This document shows positions 1 to 6,393 of a DNA stretch of 29,411 nucleotides, piece by piece. Under the pieces are notes generated by a model that ran no database searches, was not told where the DNA came from, and was given only the letters and a program-made list of their open reading frames with translations. Both the position numbers and the translations under genes were made by a program. Numbering within the stretch: position 1 is the stretch's first letter; each line of letters starts with the position of its first letter. The DNA comes from JAEUKA01 sp035340095 (GTDB taxonomy: Bacteria; Myxococcota_A; Polyangia; Palsa-1104; JAEUJZ01): assembly GCA_035340095.1 (NCBI GenBank), contig DAORGN010000041.1, positions 1 through 29,411 on the forward strand, read 5' to 3'.

Positions 1-427
1 TTAGGTGCTGCCGTTCAAACGGACACGCACGCTTTTGCGCATCAATCGGCTCGGCGGCAAGCAGGACGCACAGCCGGGTATCCCGACTGAGACTGGGCAC
101 CCGCAGATACGAATCACCGCGCGGAATGCGGATCTGACCCGGACCGTGACGACCATCGGAAGCCGGCGTTTCATAGACGCTGTCGAGCACGCCACCGCGT
201 CGCTGAAGCACATATACGTAGGCCGCTTGATCGAGCGATAGGGAAAGCGCCATCACCTGTCCAGACTGAAGCGGCTGGACTTCTGGCTGCGGCGCATCGT
301 AGCCGCGCTCATCGGCGGTGAGTATCAGTGGCTGAGACAGCGTGAACTTGCCGCCACGATAGGGCGGCGCGGTGACGCAAGCTGAAGCACAGAGCGCAAG
401 GAGCGCGAAAACAGACAAGCCCCGCAA
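1..427 (-). CDS. DUF4384-like lipoprotein, 3' end cut by window edge
   Basis: This reading frame has no in-frame stop from codon 1 to the window edge (142 codons), so the gene runs off the left end. I chose the TTG at 427 because a GGGGG purine run lies about 7 nt upstream and no ATG or GTG exists between it and the upstream in-frame stop. The N-terminus is a short hydrophobic segment ending in a lipobox-like ASAC, suggesting a lipid-anchored envelope protein. The following region (GQVMALSLSLDQAAYVYVLQ, then GQIRIPRGDSYLRVP about 40 residues later) resembles DUF4384, a beta-rich domain found in secreted and kinase-associated proteins in which small hydrophobic strands carry a 'YvyvLq...G' pattern. 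It follows the lipoprotein gene ending at 483 on the same strand with 55 nt between them, so the two may be co-transcribed. The function is unknown. Confidence 0.68.
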   Translation of the reverse strand, partial: MRGLSVFALLALCASACVTAPPYRGGKFTLSQPLILTADERGYDAPQPEVQPLQSGQVMALSLSLDQAAYVYVLQRRGGVLDSVYETPASDGRHGPGQIRIPRGDSYLRVPSLSRDTRLCVLLAAEPIDAQKRACPFERQHL

Positions 428-482
428 GTCGAATCCCCCTGAATCATCAAGATATCAGGCCGGCGCGCGACTGTGGGGTGGT

Positions 483-1502
483 TTAGCGAAACTGCTGTGC
501 CATCCCCGACAGACGGGTGATCAGATCGTCGACCTGCTGCTGGTTCATGTTCACATCGACCACGAACGACGCTTTTTGCGACGACACTTTGACCGTATCA
601 AGGAAGCTGAGAAGACCCATCATCTTGAGCGCCGGCAGGTTGCGAAGCTGCGTAAGCTGATCGGTCGCTTTGTCCTTGAGCTGGGTCGCGTCGGCGTCGG
701 AGCCCAGGTCCAGATAGGCGTGCAGCTCCAAGCCTTTGGCAATCTCGACGGAACCCGAGACGCTGCGCAGCGACCGCACCGGGCCCATCTGCGGATTGGA
801 CCCGAGCTTTTCCGAAAGCTGCGGCGGCACAAGACCCGCCCACCACAGCGAATCCGACGTCTTGGTCCGCTTGATGATGTCGCCGAGCGCGCTGTTCTGC
901 GTCGCGTTTTCACCCTTGCCCAAAGACAAGTCGATCGATCGCTTGACCCACTCGCTGCCGGCCAGCACCACCGCTTTTTTCGGAATCGCCGTCATGAAAG
1001 ACGACTGCTTGCCGACGGTGTAGTACTTGTGACCGTTATAGTCTGCCTCGGTGACCGGCTCGTTTTTGTCCTTGGCGACGGTCTGCATGCAAGTGACAAA
1101 CTTTTCCGGGGCAAAGCTGCCGCGCAGAAGCACCGCGAACTCTTTGCTGTCGGTCACGTTCGACGGCACCGCAACGAACATCGAATCAATCTGCTTGAGC
1201 GGATCGATCTGACACTTTTTGACCACTTCGTCGTAGTCCGCTTTCGCTTTCGGATCTTGGTTGAACTTGTCGACGAACTTGTCCCACAGCGGGCTCTTGC
1301 GCGCCTGCTTGACGTTGACCATGAACACCACGTCGGTGTCTTTGGGAACCAAGTGGAGGTCGTCTTTGGCCGCCGCCGTTCCTGATGTGCGGTTGCAGCC
1401 GGTGCCACCGAAAAGTGTCCCAGAAAGGAGCAGCGCCGCCGCAAGCGAGGCCACGCGATAGGTCGGGCGAGAAACGGAAAGCGAACCAGCAGCTACGGAC
1501 AT
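483..1502 (-). CDS. DUF3352-like lipoprotein
   Basis: This is a 339-residue exported protein of unknown function. I chose the ATG at 1502, not the upstream in-frame start at 1547, because AAGGA sits 8 nt before it and a promoter lies just upstream (1534-1563). Residues 15-36 form a hydrophobic signal ending at Cys36 (GGTGC), a permissive lipobox. The mature N-terminus reads LVPKDTDVVFMVNVKQARKS followed by PLWDKF. This matches the opening of DUF3352-type proteins, which begin with a 'vPadTdvvf.vNv..l..Splw' strand-helix unit and repeat a similar fold later. A second such unit may start near KKAVVLAGSEWVKRSIDLSL. No catalytic motif is visible. The C-terminus ends in an amphipathic helix (QQVDDLITRLSGMAQQFR). 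The signal peptide and frame are clear; the family assignment is inferred from the N-terminal motif. Confidence 0.85.
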   Translation of the reverse strand: MSVAAGSLSVSRPTYRVASLAAALLLSGTLFGGTGCNRTSGTAAAKDDLHLVPKDTDVVFMVNVKQARKSPLWDKFVDKFNQDPKAKADYDEVVKKCQIDPLKQIDSMFVAVPSNVTDSKEFAVLLRGSFAPEKFVTCMQTVAKDKNEPVTEADYNGHKYYTVGKQSSFMTAIPKKAVVLAGSEWVKRSIDLSLGKGENATQNSALGDIIKRTKTSDSLWWAGLVPPQLSEKLGSNPQMGPVRSLRSVSGSVEIAKGLELHAYLDLGSDADATQLKDKATDQLTQLRNLPALKMMGLLSFLDTVKVSSQKASFVVDVNMNQQQVDDLITRLSGMAQQFR

Positions 1503-1533
1503 CGTGGGAATCCTTGAAGTAGAGAGTGTGCCT

Positions 1534-1563
1534 TTTGTACGACGCAAAGAAGCGTTCTGTCAA
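1534..1563 (-). promoter_or_regulatory. sigma70-type promoter for the 483-1502 lipoprotein gene
   Basis: On the minus strand a perfect -35 TTGACA (1558-1563) is followed by an 18-nt spacer and a -10-like TACAAA (1534-1539), placing transcription start near 1527, about 25 nt before the ATG. The -35 sits inside a short inverted repeat, GCGTT-5 nt-AACGC (1552-1566), which could bind a repressor or be coincidental. Confidence 0.6.
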
Positions 1564-1631
1564 CGCGAGTCTCGTCGACAACCGGCAAACGAAGGGAATG
1601 TGTGTGGTTTTGCCAAGTCCACCCAGGCAGC

Positions 1632-2330
1632 CTACCCGCCCAGCTCATCGCCGTCGGGCTCCGCCGAAGAACGCTTTTCACGGGCACTGTCTTCTGCCGG
1701 TTCGCGCCCGGCTTCCGCCACCTGGGGCGAACGCCGCGAATCGCGACGCAGCGACGGCGGTGAATAGCGCGCTTTTTCACCCGGACCCGAATAATCGATC
1801 CAGAAAGCGTCTTTTTGACGACCCACATCGACGTGGACAAAGCCCGAATTGGGATAGTACCCGACGCCGATGTTGTGGAAGTTGCCGCGCAGGTAGTCAC
1901 GCACCGATTCAATCGACACGCCTTCGACCTGAAAATCCGTCGCGACACCGCGTTTGTGCGGGCTGCGCGGATTGCCTTTCTGTTTGGCAATTTTTGGGGC
2001 GCGATACCCCGCAACGATAAATAGCTTGGCGTTTTTGTAGTGTCGCGAAACTTGATAAAGGATGCTGACCAGGCGCTCGTTCATGGCATGACGACGGCCT
2101 GTGTGATGGCAGCGCAGAAACGACGACACTTCCTGCATTTTTCGCTTGGAAAAACCACCACCGGGCGCCGGCTGTAGTGACAGGTGGTGATGCGTCGTCA
2201 GGTGTTCCAGTTCAATCGCGGGCAAAGGGGCCGGCTTCTTTTTGGACTTGGCCACAGCGGGCGATGACAGAGACAGCGCAAGCACTGCCGCGAGCAGTGC
2301 AAACAGCGCGTGTTTTGGCCAGACCATCAT
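1632..2330 (-). CDS. DUF882 / M15-like murein peptidase, secreted
   Basis: This is probably a periplasmic zinc peptidase acting on peptidoglycan cross-links, of the YcbK/DUF882 and peptidase M15 superfamily. Counting from the ATG at 2330, residues 1-27 form a signal peptide ending AVA. The core has the family landmarks GYRAP (108-112), SPHKRGVATDFQV (123-135), giving a His125/Asp132 metal-ligand pair, and GVGYYPNSGFVHVDVG (155-170), giving His166. In this family HxxGxAxD plus the later HxD form the zinc site. The roughly 50 C-terminal residues (190-232) are charged, Ser/Arg/Glu-rich and probably disordered, which is longer than usual. The start is uncertain: no convincing ribosome binding site precedes the ATG pair at 2330/2327 or the ATG at 2360. 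The next gene on this strand begins 130 nt downstream behind its own promoter. Confidence 0.85.
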   Translation of the reverse strand: MMVWPKHALFALLAAVLALSLSSPAVAKSKKKPAPLPAIELEHLTTHHHLSLQPAPGGGFSKRKMQEVSSFLRCHHTGRRHAMNERLVSILYQVSRHYKNAKLFIVAGYRAPKIAKQKGNPRSPHKRGVATDFQVEGVSIESVRDYLRGNFHNIGVGYYPNSGFVHVDVGRQKDAFWIDYSGPGEKARYSPPSLRRDSRRSPQVAEAGREPAEDSAREKRSSAEPDGDELGG

Positions 2331-2489
2331 ATGCTTTGGGGTAACAGAGGTCGGCGGCATCGGCAAGAACTTTGTCGGCGGCGGGCCGCAAGACGTAATC
2401 GGATGTTCACATCTGTGGCCCAAAGTAGACGGTTAGAATATTCACGCGGCCCACTTCATTCGCACTTTCTCGACGGAAAGAGGGGTTGT

Positions 2490-2508
2490 ACCAGGAAATG
2501 GTCCTGGT
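2490..2508 (+). promoter_or_regulatory. perfect inverted repeat in the leader of the 2562 gene
   Basis: ACCAGGA (2490-2496), a 5-nt spacer and TCCTGGT (2502-2508) form a perfect 7-bp inverted repeat 53 nt before the ATG at 2562. It could be an operator or a leader-RNA hairpin. The rest of 2331-2561, between two divergent genes, shows an AT-rich TTAGAATATT patch near 2431 that may belong to a promoter. No confident -35/-10 pair was found. Confidence 0.4.
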
Positions 2509-2561
2509 GCCTTGCTGGCTTGGTCCGAGTCTCGCTTTGACACCTGGGCAGGAGGAACGCC

Positions 2562-3575
2562 ATGAAGACCCTACTTTCCACCCTCACTTCGCTTGTGCTT
2601 TCGGCTTCGCTGAGCAGCGCCGCGCACGCGCAGACGCTCGACCCATCGATGGACCCGAATCAGCAGTGGCAGGATGGTCAGGGCGCCGAGATGTATCAGG
2701 CACCCGACCCGAACTATCAGAACTACCAGGCGGACCCAAACGCCTATCAAAATCAGGTGCAGCAGTTTGGCTTTTTCGGCCCGCACCCGATCGCGTATGA
2801 CCAAGGTGGCGGTTTCTGCAATCACCAGGGCGCCCACGAGCACCCCTACCCGGTGTTTGATCAGAACCTGTTCCGGATGTCGAGCGGCTACGCCTACTTC
2901 ATCGGCGACGTTGGCGACTTCGGGTACAGCCAGACCGGCTATCAGTACGTCGCTGAGCACCCGATCGGTCACATCCACGGCGGCGGCTACTGCTTCATGA
3001 GCTGGCCACACCGTCACTGGTTTGCGCCGATCGGTGTGAACTTCGTGTGGAGCAACGCCGGCTACGTCTACAACGGCCCGTGGGGATCGGACTACTATTC
3101 GCTGCGCCCACGCTACGTGACGTACTATAACGACTATTATCGTCGCTGGTATCTGGGCGGTCGGTACTATTCGCTGCGCCCAAGCCACACGTACATCGGC
3201 TTTGGTTGGCATCGTCCGATGGCGCGCCCGTACTACGGTGGTGGCGGCTACTATCGTCCCGGTTATGGTGGAGCCGTCGTGCGTCCCGCGCCGGTTTATC
3301 GTCCGCCGGTCTACCAAAACCCCGGCTACCGTCCGGGACCGGTCTATCAGGCCCCCGCGTATCGGCCCGCTCCGGTGTACCAGGCTCCCGCGTATCGAGC
3401 CCCGGTGTACCAGGCTCCCGCGTATCGGCCCGCTCCGGTGTACTCGGCCCCGATGCACTCGGCTCCGGTCTATCGCGCACCGGCTTATTCGGCCCCGGTT
3501 CACTCGGCTCCGGTCTATCGAGCCCCGGTTCACTCGGCCCCGGCGGGCGTTCACCACGCACACGGCTGGCGCTAA
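2562..3575 (+). CDS. secreted Tyr/Pro-rich repeat protein
   Basis: This 337-residue exported protein is of unknown function. The start is firm: CAGGAGGAACGCC precedes the ATG, and residues 1-23 are a clean signal peptide (LSASLSSAAHA, cut before Gln24). Residues 24-65 are rich in Gln, Asn, Asp and Pro. Residues 70-230 are Gly/Tyr/His/Trp-rich with recurring patterns such as GHIHGGGYCFMSWPHRHW and twice YYSLRP. The final 95 residues are short repeats built on APVY, APAYR and SAPVH, ending in a His-rich tail. Many Tyr and His residues suggest a surface or periplasmic structural, adhesive or metal-binding protein, but this is inference from composition. The repeat region stays open in several frames on both strands, so long antisense ORFs here are composition artefacts. 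The next gene begins 37 nt downstream. Confidence 0.85.
   Translation: MKTLLSTLTSLVLSASLSSAAHAQTLDPSMDPNQQWQDGQGAEMYQAPDPNYQNYQADPNAYQNQVQQFGFFGPHPIAYDQGGGFCNHQGAHEHPYPVFDQNLFRMSSGYAYFIGDVGDFGYSQTGYQYVAEHPIGHIHGGGYCFMSWPHRHWFAPIGVNFVWSNAGYVYNGPWGSDYYSLRPRYVTYYNDYYRRWYLGGRYYSLRPSHTYIGFGWHRPMARPYYGGGGYYRPGYGGAVVRPAPVYRPPVYQNPGYRPGPVYQAPAYRPAPVYQAPAYRAPVYQAPAYRPAPVYSAPMHSAPVYRAPAYSAPVHSAPVYRAPVHSAPAGVHHAHGWR
3290..3545 (+). repeat. degenerate tandem repeats encoding APVY / APAYR / SAPVH units
   Basis: The DNA repeats near-identically (for example GTGTACCAGGCTCCCGCGTAT occurs twice in close succession, and a CACTCGGCTCCGGTCTATCG block occurs twice further on). The array codes for five- to eleven-residue Pro/Tyr units in the C-terminus of the secreted protein. 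Such DNA repeats can change copy number by slippage or recombination and can also be mis-assembled from short reads. Confidence 0.8.
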
Positions 3576-3612
3576 CCGACCAATCTGTCCCGCTTCGTAG
3601 TAAAACCCCCGC

Positions 3613-4251
3613 ATGAACCCATTCCGTGTCGTCAGGTCGCAGCCCGAAATGGCCGACGACCTGGCGCGGATTCAAAAGCTGTGTTTTCCCACCGTTGGGG
3701 AAGCCGAAATCATTACCGCTGCGCAGTACCGATCCCACATCGCGACGTTTCCCGAAGGTCAACTGGCGGTGATCGATAAGCAAGGCACGGTCGTCGCTGG
3801 GTCCACCAGCTGCCGCTGCAACCTCGATCTGGCCAACTACCACCATACGTACATGGAAGCTTCCGGAGACAACTGGCTCAAAAACCATGTTCCCGACGGT
3901 CCATGGCTGTACGGAGTCGACATCGGAGTTCATCCAGACTACCGCGGTCAGGGACTCAGCAAGCTCCTATATGATGCTCGCAAAATGCTTATTTATTCAC
4001 TCGGTCTGCGCGGAATCCTCGTCGGAGGCATGCTAAAGGGGTACGGTCCCTACCGCGCCACGATGTCACCTGGCGAATACGCGGCCCAGGTTGCAAGTGG
4101 AACCTATTTTGATCCGACCCTGAGCGTCCAACTTCGCCGCGGTTTTCACATCCACGGAATGCTTCCGCACTACATAGACGATCCAACCATTGATGGTGCC
4201 GCCGCGCTGCTCGTGTTTCACAACGACCGACTGACGCACGCCGATTCCTGA
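3613..4251 (+). CDS. GNAT-family N-acetyltransferase
   Basis: This is a 212-residue acetyl-CoA-dependent acyltransferase of the GNAT superfamily with unknown acceptor. Acetyl-CoA binding motif A is visible as DIGVHPDYRGQGLSKLLYDA (103-122), containing the R-G-Q-G pyrophosphate loop at 111-114. The N-terminus (FRVVRSQPEMADDLARI) is a typical GNAT beta1-alpha1, and FPEGQLAVIDKQGTVVAGS (46-64) the beta2-beta3 hairpin. The region YGPYRATMSPGEYAAQVASG and the final FHIHGMLPHYIDDPTIDG resemble the larger GNAT proteins sometimes fused to nitrilase domains; here no hydrolase domain follows. There is no obvious Shine-Dalgarno before the ATG, and a TAGTAA box ends 9 nt upstream. selB begins 21 nt after the stop, so the pair may be co-transcribed, although selB may have its own promoter. 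Confidence 0.85.
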   Translation: MNPFRVVRSQPEMADDLARIQKLCFPTVGEAEIITAAQYRSHIATFPEGQLAVIDKQGTVVAGSTSCRCNLDLANYHHTYMEASGDNWLKNHVPDGPWLYGVDIGVHPDYRGQGLSKLLYDARKMLIYSLGLRGILVGGMLKGYGPYRATMSPGEYAAQVASGTYFDPTLSVQLRRGFHIHGMLPHYIDDPTIDGAAALLVFHNDRLTHADS

Positions 4252-4258
4252 CTTCTGC

Positions 4259-4264
4259 TATCGT
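4259..4264 (+). promoter_or_regulatory. putative extended -10 box for selB (leaderless start)
   Basis: TGCTATCGT, whose -10-like TATCGT is at 4259-4264, ends 8 nt before the selB ATG, and no Shine-Dalgarno sequence lies between. If used, transcription would start at or next to the ATG, giving a leaderless message. No good -35 is seen, so this rests on the extended TGn motif and the missing ribosome binding site. Confidence 0.35.
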
Positions 4265-4272
4265 GCGCCGCC

Positions 4273-6291
4273 ATGAGCGCTTTCCGCGTCATTGGCACCG
4301 CCGGCCACATCGATCACGGCAAGACCAGCTTGGTCAAAGCCCTGACCGGCATCGACACCGATCGACTCAAAGAAGAAAAACAGCGCGGCATCACCATCGA
4401 ACTTGGCTTTGCCCACCTGCGTCTTCCATCGGGAGCAACGGTCTCGGTTGTCGATGTGCCCGGTCATGAACGCTTCATTCGCACAATGGTCGCGGGCGCA
4501 GTGGGAATCGATGCCGTGGTACTGGTCGTCGCTGCCGATGAAGGTGTGATGCCACAAACGCGCGAACACCTGGACATCTGCGAGCTGCTCGGGGTGCAAA
4601 GTGGCGTCGTGGCGCTGACCAAGTGTGATCTGGTAACGGACGATCTGCTCGCGCTTGCCAAACAGGAACTGCGCCAGGTGCTGGCCGGTACGTTCCTCGC
4701 CCACGCCGACATTGTTCCGTGTTCGGCGCACAGCGGAGTCGGTCTGTCCGATCTATCCCAAGCCATCGAACGCACGCTGCACAGACTGCCCGGTCGCGAT
4801 ACGGAATCGGCGGTGCGCTTGCCGGTGGATCGCGTCTTTACGCTCAAAGGGTTTGGCACCGTTGTGACCGGAACCCAGTGGTCGGGAACGCTCAAGCTGG
4901 GCGACGAGCTGGTGGCTCTGCCAAGCGCAAAAACAGTGGCCAAAGTCCGCGGCTTGCATGTGCATGGCAAAGCAGTTTCTGAATCCCAAGCGGGACAGCG
5001 CACTGCGGTCAATCTCAGCGTTCCGCTCACCGCGATTGCGAAAGGAGAAACGCTGGTTCCGCCCGGTGTGCTCGTCGCATCATCGGTACTGGACGTAAAG
5101 CTCCGATATCTGCCGGTTGCACGGCTGGCCCTGCCGCGGCGGAGCCGACTGCTGGTGCATGTGGGAACCGCGCAGAGGCTCTGCAATGTGACGCTGCTTG
5201 ATCGCGAAACGCTGGAACCCGGACAGACCGCCTATGCCCAGATTCTGCTGTCCGAGCCGCTGTGTGCGATGCCTGGAGATCACTTCGTGCTGCGTGGTTT
5301 TGCCCCGCAGAAACACCACGGAACCACGGTCGGCGGCGGTCTGGTGCTGCGCAACTTGGCGCATCCTCAGCGACGAAAAAATTGGCATGGCAGCGACACG
5401 TTGACGGCGTATCGGAACGCGCTGCAAGCGCTTGCTGATGAATCGCTGCGCGCTGCGGCGATAGAGTCTCTGGTTTCACTTCACACCGAGCGGCGCGGAC
5501 TTCATGGAACATCACTTCTGGACTTGCAACGATCGCTTCCGCTTGGTTTGCCGTCGATAAAGCAGGCTCTGTCAGCACTTTTGCAACGCCAAGTGCTGCG
5601 GAAAATGGACGACATTCCCGAACAGGAAGCCGGCGCTTGGCTTTCGTCAAAATCACTCCAGACCATCGAGGAAGGCATTCTCTCGACGGTAAAAAGTGCG
5701 ATTCGGAATTCACCGGGATCATCGGGACTGGCCAAAGAAGCGCTGCGGTCACGGCTTTTCGGACCCCTTCAGGGAATCACACCGCGGCTCCTAGATGCAG
5801 TCTGTCAGCAGCTTGTCCGCGACGGAAAACTGTTTCAGCAGCGCGAGGAACTTTCGACGACACGGGACGACGCAAAGCCGCAGGATTCCCTTCCTGTGCA
5901 AGCGATTCTGCATGCGATCCAAAAGGCAGGTCTTGCGGGACCAAAGCTCGAAGAGCTGATCGTCGTTTTGCCACCGGACGTGACCAAGCAGACATCCAAA
6001 TCGCCGCCCCTTCGACCCGAAGAGATCAAGCGACTGCTCGAACCCGTCATCCGCCGGGGCGATGTGATCCGGCTCAAAGACCTGCTGTTTCATCGCAGCG
6101 CCATCGACGATCTGCGTGATCGACTGGTCGCGTTCCTGCGGCAGCATCGCGAAATCAGCCCAACCCAGTTCAAAGACTTGGTCGGACAGAGCCGCAAATA
6201 CAGCATTCCTTTGGCGGAATACTTCGACGCGCAGCGACTCACCTTGCGGGTTGGCGACCAGCGCCGTCTGCGCCAAGCTCCGCCTATATAA
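4273..6291 (+). CDS. selB: selenocysteine-specific translation elongation factor SelB
   Basis: SelB is the GTPase that delivers Sec-tRNA(Sec) to UGA codons followed by a SECIS hairpin. The EF-Tu-like GTPase motifs are all present: G1 GHIDHGKT (11-18), G2 GITIELGF (39-46), G3 DVPGH (61-65) and G4 TKCD (116-119). The GHIDHGKT...IDTDRLKEEK opening is characteristic of SelB rather than EF-Tu or IF2. Beta-barrel domains II and III follow (about 180-360, with FTLKGFGTVVTGTQWSGTL). The roughly 300 C-terminal residues carry the winged-helix modules that bind SECIS RNA, including a final module with LVAFLRQHREISPTQFKDLV. The length (672) is in the family range. No selA, selD or tRNA-Sec is seen in the window. 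The ATG has no Shine-Dalgarno but a -10-like box 8 nt upstream. Confidence 0.97.
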   Translation: MSAFRVIGTAGHIDHGKTSLVKALTGIDTDRLKEEKQRGITIELGFAHLRLPSGATVSVVDVPGHERFIRTMVAGAVGIDAVVLVVAADEGVMPQTREHLDICELLGVQSGVVALTKCDLVTDDLLALAKQELRQVLAGTFLAHADIVPCSAHSGVGLSDLSQAIERTLHRLPGRDTESAVRLPVDRVFTLKGFGTVVTGTQWSGTLKLGDELVALPSAKTVAKVRGLHVHGKAVSESQAGQRTAVNLSVPLTAIAKGETLVPPGVLVASSVLDVKLRYLPVARLALPRRSRLLVHVGTAQRLCNVTLLDRETLEPGQTAYAQILLSEPLCAMPGDHFVLRGFAPQKHHGTTVGGGLVLRNLAHPQRRKNWHGSDTLTAYRNALQALADESLRAAAIESLVSLHTERRGLHGTSLLDLQRSLPLGLPSIKQALSALLQRQVLRKMDDIPEQEAGAWLSSKSLQTIEEGILSTVKSAIRNSPGSSGLAKEALRSRLFGPLQGITPRLLDAVCQQLVRDGKLFQQREELSTTRDDAKPQDSLPVQAILHAIQKAGLAGPKLEELIVVLPPDVTKQTSKSPPLRPEEIKRLLEPVIRRGDVIRLKDLLFHRSAIDDLRDRLVAFLRQHREISPTQFKDLVGQSRKYSIPLAEYFDAQRLTLRVGDQRRLRQAPPI

Positions 6292-6319
6292 CTACGTCGA
6301 TAGGTAGAGCCGAGTTTTC

Positions 6320-6348
6320 GTCAATTCAGTGAAGCTGACTACATTTTT
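6320..6348 (+). terminator. weak hairpin plus T-run after selB
   Basis: GTCA (6320-6323) pairs with TGAC (6336-6339), with a few weaker inner pairs, and TTTTT follows at 6344-6348. The stem is poor, so this is only a candidate terminator; it lies 28 nt after the selB stop. Confidence 0.3.
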
Positions 6349-6349
6349 A

Positions 6350-6387
6350 TCCTGCTACGATGAAAAGGAATGACTTACGTAGCAGGA
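6350..6387 (+). promoter_or_regulatory. 10-bp perfect inverted repeat overlapping the RBS of the 6394 gene
   Basis: TCCTGCTACG (6350-6359) and CGTAGCAGGA (6378-6387) are exact reverse complements separated by 18 nt. The downstream arm contains the first four bases of the AGGAGG Shine-Dalgarno (6384-6389), which lies 4 nt before the ATG at 6394. As RNA, the stem would sequester the ribosome binding site; as DNA, it could be a dimeric-regulator operator. The loop contains a second purine patch (AAAAGGAATG) with an in-frame ATG at 6370, which would add eight residues ahead of the signal peptide. Confidence 0.65.
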
Positions 6388-6393
6388 GGGAAC

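Noticed and set aside
372..1385. Long plus-strand ORF (337 codons) opposite the DUF3352-like lipoprotein
   Set aside because: It is Arg/His/Leu-rich with no recognisable domain or ribosome binding site, and the opposite strand holds a lipoprotein with signal peptide, RBS and promoter.
2571..3933. Very long minus-strand ORFs opposite the Tyr/Pro repeat gene and the GNAT gene
   Set aside because: They result from low stop frequency in repetitive GC-rich DNA; the plus-strand genes have clear signal peptide, RBS or acetyltransferase motifs.
6292..6393. Possible tRNA-Sec next to selB
   Set aside because: The 102-nt spacer contains an inverted repeat and a weak terminator but no cloverleaf with a TCA anticodon or GTTCGAA-like arm.
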